Assembly: GCA_030562195.1 (NCBI GenBank)
Contig: JAUJPP010000007.1
Location: 26,471,769-26,535,768, forward strand
From: Nipponacmea schrenckii
Taxonomy: Eukaryota; Mollusca; Gastropoda; Lottiidae
Length of the DNA stretch: 64,000 nt
Direction of reading: 5' to 3'
The notes under the pieces were generated by a model that was not told the origin of the DNA, made no database searches, and was given only the letters and a program-made list of their open reading frames with translations. The position numbers and the translations under genes are program-made. This document shows positions 36,491 to 46,631 of the stretch, one piece after another. Numbering within the stretch: the first letter of the stretch is position 1; each line of letters begins with the position of its first letter.

Positions 36491-37574
36491 ATCACGTGCT
36501 GCATGTTGTTCATGAATAGAGTGTCTTTACTGCTGAAAATCGAACAAATACGTTAATATCTTTCCCTACCCCATTGTCCCATAGAACATAGTATATGTAA
36601 GACGTAAAATTTCAATTTATTCCATGTCATTTAAAAATATAAAGCAATTTTATAACCATTACATTATTCGATTATGTAATCATTACCCATTTTTAATAAG
36701 CTATAATCTGTTTTCTATTGCGTCCGATAAAATGAGAAATTAAACCTGACTATATGATAAGTGCATATGTTTTAAAGGGACTGGAGGCAATTCTTTCTTG
36801 TAAAATATAGTTGTTTCTTTCGCAGTGTCAAATGACAACGAAATTGGAAAATAAGGGGGTGGGACTGACTGATATAGGCTTTAAGCTTTCTATTCCGAGT
36901 CCATGGGTTTTCCCGAATTTGAGTTTCAATGAAACAGGTTCTGACAAGATCATACATGCTCCCTGTGATACTTCCACCACGCTGCCACAAATATAGGTAT
37001 CTAGGCATCTTTTTTTTGGGAGTTAAATTCAGAGAGCTCTTACTATTTGGTATATCTTCTTTAAAGAGAACTGACATTGCGTTTGTTCGGTAAAAATTAA
37101 AGATATTATCATACAATTGGCCTATTATACTTACAATTATAAGCTCTAGATCCCCCACAGGAGGAGTGTTAATTAATTAATAACATACAACTAATAAATA
37201 TTGATTACTTTAAATTAAAATCAAAATTAATCAAACTCCTGTTTGAAATCAAATTCTGGACTGGACATCATCTTCTAATTGCATCAACTTAAATTTGCAT
37301 CGTATTGCAAGGGAAACAAGAAATCTTCCTGTCCAGCTAGATTTACTATGGACAGTCTATTTGAATAAACAAATCAGAGAAAGGCTATGGAACTACATAT
37401 ACTTAGTGAAATATTTTCGTCATTTCTCATAGCACGGATATCATCGCAATCGATATTATAAATTGATATGATTCGTACCAGCTTTATCAAACACCAACTC
37501 TATTTATTTAGATTACAATCAATCTGCACTAACACTATACAAATTTGTTTATATTATAAGGTTGTATACCTATA
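36491..37574. other. No gene assigned; one 128-codon minus-strand open frame
   Basis: Minus-strand frame 36772-37158 (128 codons) begins MGDLELIIVS and is rich in basic residues. It has no motif that I recognise and no splice context. It starts next to AAAGGGACTGGAGGC on the plus strand, which looks like a mobile-element end. I treat it as probably noncoding. Confidence 0.4.
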
Positions 37575-37960
37575 AGTTTGGAAATATAGAGCAACATACT
37601 TTGGAAATTGTATAGGACAACGAATTTATTTGGAAAGTTATGAAGTTCAAGTTTGAAAATATTATAAAGCGATCACTCTTTTGGTTTGGAAACATTATAA
37701 TGAGATGAACTTACATAATTTTGGGAACTTTAAAAGGAAAAAGAACTTTGACAATCTTTAGGACAGAGAACTTAGCTTAGGAACTTCATGTACGAAAAAA
37801 GTGGAAAAATACATTCAGAACTTTGAAAAAATTAATTTAGAAATTTTATCAATTTATATATTGGAATATTTAAAGGACACCGATTGGTTTTAAAAATTTA
37901 TTCAAACTTAGAGTACTTACAAGTTTTAACTTTAATGAATGAACTTACAAAGTTTAAATC
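37575..37960 (+). repeat. Degenerate tandem repeat upstream of the first PAN gene
   Basis: Loose repeats of about 35-45 bp built from (C/T)TTTGGAAA..TATA, AGGAC and GAACTTA run for nearly 400 bp and end about 200 bp before the start codon of the downstream gene. Similarity between units is low. Confidence 0.5.
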
Positions 37961-38153
37961 ACATTTACAAGTCTAATGTTTTCCATGATAAATGTTCTAT
38001 TTTGGTGAACAAAAATAATAGAGATTATTTTTCATTGTGGTGTTAGTCCATCGGTGTTAAACTTATAGAATTTGAGATTGTTCATCATTGTTACGTAAAG
38101 GAACCGAATAATAATTAGAACTCATTCCAACTTGGTGTTCTGTATTATCAAAC

Positions 38154-39504
38154 ATGGGCCACAGGACCTCGATCAACTTTGAAGTAGAATCTTCGTACTG
38201 GTTCTGTTTAACAGTGTTGTGTTTGTTTCCAAGTTTGTGTGATTCTATGCGATATGTCAACGCTAACGCGATTCCAATGAAAGATTCTTACTTGAATGCA
38301 ACACCGATCCACGTGCAGTTCACTTCACAAGTGAAATGCGTTGTACTGTGTACCCAAAACATTTATTGTATGTCTATAAATTATTTTAAAGATAAAAGGT
38401 GCGAACTTCTAAAGAATTTTGTGTGTGATAACAAGAATAATTTGTTATCAAGGACTGGTGCCCAATATTTTGACGTGGATTTCGGTCGAACAGAACAAGT
38501 GAGTCTTAAAAGTTTGTTATGATTAAAAAAATTTATGCAATTTGTTCGTGAATTTTATAATATTTTATGTAATAGCTTCTTCCTGAATATTATAATCCCC
38601 TTACATGCACAAAATTTATTTTCATATTTTCTATCGTGGCGATAAAATGGTAGGTTACTATTGACTATAGCTTACCTTTTACAGCTTACAAAAACTATTG
38701 GTCGTAATCTGGACAACCACTTCCTAGGTGATTTCTTTGATTAAAACCATTCGTCGGTATTCGCCATGAGGTTATTAAGATCTGATGTTTTTTGTTTTTT
38801 TTCACAGGAATTAAATTATTTTCGAAACAAAATTGATTGTTCTTCTGCTAACAAGTGTTCTCCGAAATGTAAAGGTAATTATTATAATTTAAATACATGT
38901 AGAGGTGAATCCACACCATATGGAACTCGGGTCATGCTGTTGGCATGAGTTTTGAACATTCAATCCTAATCGGAAATTTCAGCAATGATAGTTAACATTC
39001 CAAAAACTTGAACTTTCGGCGTACCAATTATACAATGAAAATATTCTACACACCAAAACTCACATCTAATCAATAGCGCTCATCTCATACCGCTGACGCA
39101 CGTATCGGCCAATCAACCCTCACCAGGAGAGACAGTTTTAGTGTTTACTTTTCTACACATCTATATGCTTTCTGTCTTAATTGAGCTCAGTTTTAACTTA
39201 CTCGAACACTTTTCAGAATGTCATAATGACCATGCAAATTAAACATCCATTTTGATTTTCAGATTGTTCGTTGGGATCAACCTTCGTAAATGTTGCAACT
39301 GGAAGACTACTTGGAGACAACTTAGCATCAACTGGTTTCAGGTCCTTGGCTGATTGTAAGCAAGACTGCCTGAACAATATGAAATGTCGTGGAATCGAGC
39401 ACAAAATGTTTTGTTATTTGTCAGACATAACGCGAGACATGATGAATCCAAATTCATTTGATACTAACATCAACTATTATTATTCCGAGAGAATTTGTAA
39501 TTAA
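38154..39504 (+). CDS. Secreted cysteine-rich PAN/apple-like protein, paralogue 1 (three exons)
   Basis: Exons 38154-38498, 38808-38874 and 39263-39504, with GT-AG introns in phases 0 and 1, give 217 residues. Residues about 14-31 form a hydrophobic signal peptide (WFCLTVLCLFPSLC), so it should be secreted. Two cysteine modules share the spacing C-x3-C-x5-C: C62/C66/C72 with C83 and C91, and C169/C173/C179 with C188 and C216. This resembles PAN/apple domains, which bind proteins or glycans. The short middle exon adds C126, C132 and C136. The terminal motif YYYSERICN is shared with paralogue 2. No catalytic domain is present. The neighbour at 41652 has the same exon lengths and phases, so this is a tandem duplication. 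The role is unknown; mucus, shell or immune-lectin functions are possible but unproven. A polyadenylation signal lies 20 bp after the stop. Confidence 0.82.
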
Positions 39505-39523
39505 TTCTTATTTTTTCATGGAA

Positions 39524-39529
39524 AATAAA
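39524..39529 (+). promoter_or_regulatory. Polyadenylation signal AATAAA of PAN paralogue 1
   Basis: AATAAA lies 20 bp downstream of the stop codon, implying a very short 3' UTR, as in paralogue 2. Confidence 0.65.
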
Positions 39530-41651
39530 TTATTAGCTGGTTCACTGAAAATTATGTCTCCGGTTCAACATATTTTATCTGTATTCGTTACCGCGGAGGT
39601 GAGAGGTTTCTAAGGAATATAGTTTTGTTGCAATAGATTGGCTGACAATCATTTTAACGCTACAACTAGGAAACTTGTGATGCTTAACTGCTACAGAATT
39701 AGCTAATAGAAAATCATTAAAACTTTATAATTTTCAGGCGTAACGAATACAGCATAATTCTTCTATCGTTTTGTGTAAATCCAGTGTATTATGGGCAGGA
39801 ACCTAGCCTATTCGATATTGTAGGTCAAACCTAGATATTATCATGAGCTTATCATACAAGTTGGTATACTTGAGATTCGACGGCTTATTGGGTGAAGCAT
39901 GTTCACTTACACGTACTTCCGAGGTTATGAAAACCATAAATATGTCCAAGATATAACATATAATATAATCGATGACGCAAAAAGCGTTTATTAATAGGAA
40001 ATCCAAGCCCATGTACATTGCTCAAGGGTAGAGAATGTTTGTATTCAAACTATATTATAATCTAGCAAGTTTTTCTACGAAAGTATTTTCAAATAACTTT
40101 ATTATTTTAACCAATCACAGCGTGTCATGTAAGTCCTGTTTGTTTATGAAAATGCTAAGAACATATTAGTATTTTCTAATAACTTTTAACATTTTAAATG
40201 AAAATGACGAAATATGGGATATCGCAATTCAAAATTCAGAAGTATTTTCAATATTGATTGGTAAAACAATTACGCATTTTGAGTGCGACCGCGATAAACA
40301 AACTTGTTACATTACAGAAAATGAGAAATGAAATTGTTACCTAATTTTTATAGGATTATTTTAGATTTGTCTCGTCAATTTCGAAATGGTAGAACATATT
40401 CTATAGCTGTAGTGAGAAATAATAAATAACAAATTCAATTCAATCTTTAAATTATGTTTTTATTGATTTGAGACCTATTATGAATATCAATCTCAGTAAA
40501 CGTGTGGCTAAGAACAGAATGGCAATTTTGGTGGCAATTTAAAAAAAACAATTGATGGACTTAATTTCTTACGTTTTTTGCGTACAAATACTGTCGCATT
40601 TCGTCCACCTAAACTTAAGGTATTTCTACTAAAAGCAGGCGACACAAATTGAAACCCAATACATATGTCATCTAAGTTCAACCCTGCAGCCTTTTGACCT
40701 TTTGAAAGATCGAATGCACACTTCACGAACCGTAAATCAGCAAATGGTCTTTGTCTCTAGTCACTGCTGTTCTGGTTGGCTGTATTGTCAAAATGATTAC
40801 AATCCAATTAAATCGCTACATTCCTTGATACAAGAAAGGTGGATATTGCAGTCAAGGTATAAGTACGAAGTTCCTAATAGCTTGACGTATAGTTTGCTAT
40901 ATCAGCATCCACTGGAAGCTAATATTAACTTGTTAACCTAGCTTGACATTGTGAAGATGGTTATTATACGACCAAAATGTCACTTCTAGAAACAAGAACG
41001 ATCAATCGTATATTTTTTTTTTGATATGTCAAGTGGGGAAATCAGTGAAGGATGGGAATCGTCATCAAACACTCAATAACTATCATTTTATACAATGTTA
41101 GTCAAAATTGATTACCAATATATAGATTTCCAGAATTTTTTAAACAAAACCTAACATTAATAGAGATTTCAATCAATTATCAGTAAGATTTGCTTACAAA
41201 TTGAAGTGTCTATTGAAGTTGCAGCTGAGGACTTGTCTGCCGCGTTCCTTTATTCTCTATCGTATGTAAGTACATAAAAATTAACAATGGATTATCATGG
41301 ACGATTTGCAGTGTATATAAATACTGTGTCTGATAGCAATCAAATTGACACGAGTAAGTAAGTTGTCAGCCGAGGACATAAATTACGTTATAGTGTTTTT
41401 AATTTTCTTCTGGACTTCTACAAGAACGAATTTTAATAGTTATTTGGTTTTATTACACAAATGGTATTTTACAAACGAACGAATTAGAAAAAAAATTAAA
41501 ACGGAACTGTTTTGAGCGTCAAAATTTTCAATTTTTGAATGATTCCGAATCAATTTTTATCCAAAACACGTTTCTTGAATGTAAAGAGATCACAAAAGTT
41601 CGAAACTTTGATCTTTTTAATAAAAATTTTGTTGTTTAAGTTCCTCCGATT
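39530..41651. other. Intergenic region between the PAN paralogues, with a dispersed repeat
   Basis: No gene is supported. About 40827-40965 holds a copy of a dispersed repeat (ATTCCTTGATACAAGAAAGG, GCAGTCAAGGTATAAG, TTGACATTGTGAAGATG) related to 6600-6735 and 56905-56985. The open frames overlapping it are not considered coding. Confidence 0.55.
41314..41324 (+). promoter_or_regulatory. Possible TATA box for PAN paralogue 2
   Basis: TATATAAATAC lies about 330 bp before the start codon, followed 30 bp on by CAAATTGACACGA and then GTAAGT (41354-41359), a good donor site. A TATA promoter with a short untranslated first exon is plausible, but no acceptor was identified and the transcription start is a guess. 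Confidence 0.3.
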
Positions 41652-44565
41652 ATGTCGAGCAGCACGCATACAGAATTGTCGCATTGGTTGTGTTTAACAC
41701 TGTTGTGTTTGTTTCCGAGTATATGCGATTCTTTGCGATATGTTAACGCTCATGTCATACCAATGCGAGATGCCTATCTGGATGCAGTTCCGCTTCATGT
41801 ACAATTTACTCCGTCTCAAATAAAATGCGTTGCATTGTGTTCTATGGAAGTATTGTGTATGTCTATCAATTACTTTGAAGATAAAACTTGCCAACTCTTG
41901 AAAAATTATAAATGTGATGGCGTGAATAATTTGGTGTCTAAACCTGGCGCCAAATATTTTGACGTGGAATTCTTAAGAACTGAACAGGTAGGTCTATGTT
42001 TAATAATTTAACTTGTATAAAATAAAATTCATATAGCTCTATAATTTGTATGTTCTTGAAACATATGTTCTCCAAGAAACACCCAATAAACGCTTGGCTT
42101 TATAATTACATTACGTAAAAAAAGGGAAGGGTGTTATAAAGCAATAGCAAGGTAATAAATATTTTATTACTAATGCTAATCCAAACTACTATGCTATTTT
42201 ACAATACTATATTACAATATGATAATACATATAAAATAATTAAAGAACGATACATGAAACTAATTACCTTAATAAAGTTAATCCTTAATATTAGCGTGTA
42301 TAATGAAAATATATGGAAAGTTAAGACATCGAAAGAACACTTCTTAACACTTCCATGTATTTTAGCCTTCCGAAGTAAAATTATTGTGAGGTCCAAAATG
42401 ATTATTTAGAACCAATATTTTAGAATGTTTTATTTTAATTTAAAGATCAAATGATAACGATGCCACAAAGGGTGCAATAGTGTAATATTTAGTAAAGTAT
42501 ATAATTTTTAATTGTTTAACGTCAACTATATGTTGATAAGAGTACACACTAGGTACAAGTCATGATGTGAAATTAACTTCTTTGTCACAAAGCTATGTTA
42601 TCTTAAAAAGTCAAAATTTTTGGTACTGTCTATAAGTACAGTGGTTATAACAAATCATATGATAAGATTTAAGTGGCGTCAACCTATATTAGGCTACAGA
42701 CATATATGTAACAAAACAATGCAAATAAAGACGTGTAATGGCTCGTGTAATGGTTAAAACGATGTCTTCACATGTCGCCTCTTCCCACTTCGTCCTCAAA
42801 CTATTCACATTTCGCCCCTTTTCCATTCCGCCCCTTCCCAGTAAGCCCTTTCCCGTATAGCCCCTTCCCATTTCACTCCTTTTCCAGTTCGCCCCTTGCC
42901 CTTTTCGCCCCTTCCGACTTTCGCCCCTCGCCCCTTTCCCATTCCGCCCTTTGCATTTCGTCCCTTTCCCATTTCGCCCCACCCCCTTTCCTTTTAAAAA
43001 CGCTTATACCACTTAAAGAGGAACAGTCTTCATTTTCGTGGGTTCATTTGCTTAAGCAAATGGTCTTCCAATGTACTACAAATGTACACAATAAAGACTT
43101 CAAATATACCATAAATTAGAAAGTTATCTATCTATTTCGAGAAATATGTTTTCTATTATATACTGCATAGTCTCACTAATATATGATATATATGACAAAT
43201 GCGGATAATTCTGGTTTCTGAGACTTACCAAAATCAACCCACGAAAATGAAGACTGTTCCCCATCAAAAAAGTGTGCTTGTTCCGGGTTCGAATTCTGGA
43301 CAAGGCTGTTATAATACAAGGCTATGTTCACCGTTTTCAGTGGTATATAACTAGGAGACTGACAATGAAAAGTGACTATTATATTCTTACGGCTTTGTAA
43401 ATTATATGTCTATATTTCTAAAGTAGGCTTTATATTTCAATGTATCCTGATTTTTTTAAAGGGTTAATAAAAACAGAGTGTTCAACTTATTTGTGTATAA
43501 TCCTTTTGTCATAATGCGATTGGTTTTAAGCATGGTTTGAGAAGTAACAGAAGTGGGGCGAAATGGGAAGGGGTGAAATGGGAAGGGGCGAAGTGAGGAG
43601 GGGCGAAATGAGAAGGGGCGAAATGAGAAAGGGCGAATTTGGAAAGGGGCAAAATGAAAAAGGGGTGAAATGGGAAAGGGGCAAAACAGAAAGGTGGCGC
43701 ATTTGTAAGGGGCAGAATGAGAAGGGGCGGAATGGGAAGGAGCGAAATGGGAATAGTTTGGGGCGAAGTGGGAAAAAACCGGTTAAAACTATCAATATGT
43801 ATATATCTATGTATATTCTTTATACTTCAGGAACTCTGGTATTATACAAACCATGCTGATTGCATCGGTCTCAATCGATGTTCACCTAAATGCAAACGTA
43901 AGTTTCCAATACGCACTTGTCCTTAAACGACAGAACCATTTAAAGAGTAGCAAAGTGTTTCCTATATTGTTAACCTAATAGGGAAAAGGTGTAAAAAAGG
44001 TCCGTTCTCGTTCAATAGTCTTTTCTAGTCGGCAACTGTGATCACACTTGTAGTTTAACTCGATTGGTTAACTTTGAAAACATTAAGAGTGTCACATTCC
44101 AAATCTGCTTTTTTAATATTTTCTTCCGCCATTTCGAATTCTGTCTACACCTTGATTTTGTTGCAGCAGATACAACGCATTCTAAACCCTTTTGCAAATT
44201 GTTTCAGTACTTCTGAACGTGAAGAAGTCCCAACTGGTAACGATCGCCACCAGAAATAGCACTGTTGAGATTTATATACCATTTCTTTCTTTACAAATGC
44301 TAATTCGTGTTTCATTTCAGACTGTAATTTGACCTCGACATTTGGAAATATTGCTGCTGGCAAACTTGTTGGGACAAACATAGCTATGCATTTTAATAAA
44401 AGCATACAGGAGTGCCAGCAACTCTGTTTAGATAATCCCAAATGCCGTGCTATTGAACTCCAGAGTATATTCTGTTATCTATCAGCCACTACAAGAGATA
44501 TGATGAATCCGGACGCTTTCGTAGATGATTCAACTTTCTACTATTCCGAAAGAATTTGTAATTAG
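41652..44565 (+). CDS. Secreted cysteine-rich PAN/apple-like protein, paralogue 2 (three exons)
   Basis: Exons 41652-41987, 43831-43897 and 44321-44565 give 215 residues with intron phases 0 and 1. The second exon is 67 nt in both paralogues. The signal peptide is about 11-26 (HWLCLTLLCLFPSIC). The first module has C59, C63, C69, C80 and C88; the second has C136, C166, C170, C176, C186 and C214; the middle exon adds C123, C129 and C133. Shared blocks with paralogue 1 include CMSINYF, YFDV(D/E)F, NKCSPKCK/NRCSPKCK, RDMMNP and YYSERICN. Many other positions differ, so the duplication is not recent. Intron 1 (1843 bp) is six times longer than that of paralogue 1 because it contains two opposed minisatellite arrays. 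The PAN-fold call rests on cysteine spacing only. Confidence 0.82.
42771..42992. repeat. C-rich minisatellite in intron 1 of PAN paralogue 2
   Basis: Irregular 13-16 bp units built on TTCGCCCCTTCCCA repeat along about 220 bp. The complementary G-rich array is at 43551-43776 in the same intron, in opposite orientation. Confidence 0.9.
43021..43259. repeat. Inverted repeat with perfect 24-bp arms inside the intron
   Basis: The arm at 43021-43044 (starting GAACAGTCTTCATTTTCGTG) is the exact reverse complement of 43236-43259. The pair sits between the two opposed minisatellite arrays, so the centre of the intron is a foldback structure of roughly 1 kb. Confidence 0.85.
43551..43776. repeat. G-rich minisatellite, opposed partner of 42771-42992
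   Basis: About 14-16 irregular units of GGGGCGAAATGGGAA. Its open frame reads MGRGEMGRGEVRRGEMRRGE and is repeat-derived. It is the reverse complement of the array upstream. The same unit recurs at 52544-52640, at the edge of the assembly gap. Confidence 0.9.
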
Positions 44566-44572
44566 AGTGACT

Positions 44573-44578
44573 AATAAA
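44573..44578 (+). promoter_or_regulatory. Polyadenylation signal AATAAA of PAN paralogue 2
   Basis: AATAAA begins 8 bp after the stop codon, so the 3' UTR is very short, as in paralogue 1. Confidence 0.6.
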
Positions 44579-46500
44579 AACCATAAAGTTAAGTGGTCCT
44601 CAAACCAGAGCAATCACCGTTGCGTGAGGTTTCGCATACGAATAGCTGTTACAAGTTTCGAGCGCAACTCTCGTGCAACTGAATGCTTGATTTGTGAACA
44701 GAACTCATGACCACTTTAATTATTCGCAACCATCCACTGCAACTTGCTATCACTATGGTGTTACGAACTTCTAAAAACTACAATATCATATAAATCCTCT
44801 GCTACATTTTGGCATGTCTAGTTCGTAAAGCGCTTAACTCCCTTATCTTTAACTCTGAACAGTACTATCTTTATATCTCTCTATCCGGTCAACACCACTC
44901 GCCACCCATGTCCAAATTTTGCTGACTGGTGGAGAGTATATATCAGTAACTGATCCGTGCCAAACATATTAATAGTTACTAATAGTGAAAGGATCAGGTT
45001 ACGTTTGCATCCATGCCAAATTCCATGTACGATTATAGTTAATTATATATTGATTATATGCTCCATTACTGTGTCTTGTCTATATAACATAATATACCAA
45101 CAAGTGTAAGGTGTACCATGGAGACGGATTTTTCAGAATCCATGTATGTAGCCTATAGATTTTGAAATTGATACCATTTCATGCATTGATAATTAATATT
45201 ATTAAATCATTTGGTTTGCCACGGTTAGATTTATGTTCCTAAAGCAACGTTTGGAGATATACTTTGCAATCCTAGATTCTCGTCATTAATTTTGATTGGT
45301 CGAGAGTCTACCCTTCTACCAGTTAGATTCCTTGCAACAAACTATTGCGGGGAAAATGTCCGATTGACCAGACGTAATATCTTTACTTACAGTTTTTTTT
45401 TTCTGGAATAATAGAGTCTACAAGGTCAACGCAGTTGTGCCAAGACTAAGGTATTGGCCTACTCTTTTTTCTCATATTTTTAACTGTCAATGGATCTTTA
45501 ACGTGAACTGTCTGTAGCACCCGGGCATCCTTTGTTATTTGACGCCTTTTCCATGTCACATGAAGAAACGAAATAATTAATAATTAATTTGTGTTTAAGA
45601 AAACCTTATAGAATATTGAAAACACTGACATTAGACATGATGACATGGGGAAATTAATAATATAATATATTTTTGTTCTTTTTTGTTTGTGGGTGAGTGT
45701 GTGTGTATGTTTTTTTTTTTTTTTTTTTTTTTTTTTTTGGAGGGGGAGGTGCTGCACTGTCTAACGAGTTTCTATCATAGTCTCGTTATAATAACGTTAT
45801 TTATAACTTATCGACACTATCAAGTCAAAAAGCGTGCAACAGAGCATGTACAATCTCATACCAATTCTATTTTCATAGATTTCTATTATAGTAAATTTGC
45901 TGTTTTACAGAAGTTCCAATGAAATGTTCGTGTTTTATTCCCTTGTATACTGATATGAACACCATTCAGAACTTGTTTTTCAGTGTCTGTGTAATCATGT
46001 ATCTAACCAACGACCTACTGTTTCTTTTGTCTCTTTACAAAGACGGACAACCTCTCAAATGTGTTCTTATGTTTTTTATAGATATGACTTCTAAGTTAAG
46101 ATTAGCCTGTATTTGTCTCTCGCTTTCATCCATCTCCTTACAACAGCCTACTCAACCGTCTTTGATTTGGATGAGTAACGTTATAAGCTTATGGTTTCTT
46201 CTTTTTTTTTTCTTCTTTTAAGATATTTGGCATAATATCGTTGTTTTCACAATTTCAATTCGGTATTGAAATATACTTTGAATAATAGGGCTGCGTATTG
46301 ATAATTCAAAAAAGAGAAGGTTATTATAACATTTATTTTATTTGGAAGGTTTTTATATTGCGACGGATAATTTTTGCAAATGGGTTCTTTACTATAAACC
46401 TCTTGATATAGACGTGTCTGCCCTTCATTGATCATCTTATTCAGGACAATTCGGATTATTTGCTTGTATACCGAAAAGCGTCTGGATTTTCGAGACTAGC
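44579..46500. other. Intergenic, repeat fragments, no gene
   Basis: 45410-45545 holds a fragment of a dispersed family (CTGTCAATGGATCTTTAACG, then TGAACTGTCTGTAGCACCCG) related to 62410-62530. A poly(T) run of nearly 30 bases is at about 45710-45738. The plus-strand frame 45919-46221 (100 codons) is low-complexity hydrophobic sequence ending in a T-run and is not called as a gene. Confidence 0.5.
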
Positions 46501-46560
46501 ATGGCGGCAAATATTGTCAAAATTATGTTTACTGAAGAAATATATATTTTGTGTAAATAG
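46501..46560 (+). other. Upstream ORF or alternative first exon of RAP1
   Basis: ATGGCGGC opens a 19-codon frame (MAANIVKIMFTEEIYILCK) that stops 71 bp before the RAP1 start. ATGGCGGC near transcription starts is common and resembles a YY1 site. Within it TTGT|GTAAAT is a possible donor that would join in phase to GACAG|ATAAAG at about 46650, giving an alternative N-terminus. Neither reading is proven. Confidence 0.35.
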
Positions 46561-46631
46561 TGTGTCGTAATTTGGCTTAAAAATTTAATCACAATTATTG
46601 GCAAAGTGTTTGCGTGAATAGATACTACTAA

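Noticed and set aside
36126..36515. 129-codon plus-strand frame and overlapping minus frames as proteins
   Set aside because: They are translations of the 41-bp minisatellite in different phases.
36772..37158. 128-codon minus-strand frame as a gene
   Set aside because: No recognisable domain, no signal peptide and no supporting splice signals. It abuts a mobile-element-like sequence.
43563..43859. MGRGEMGRGE-type protein
   Set aside because: It is a repeat-derived frame in the intron of PAN paralogue 2; the true exon 2 is at 43831-43897 in a different frame.
45919..46221. 100-codon hydrophobic protein
   Set aside because: Low-complexity and T-rich, ending in a poly-Phe run, with no family motif or splice context.
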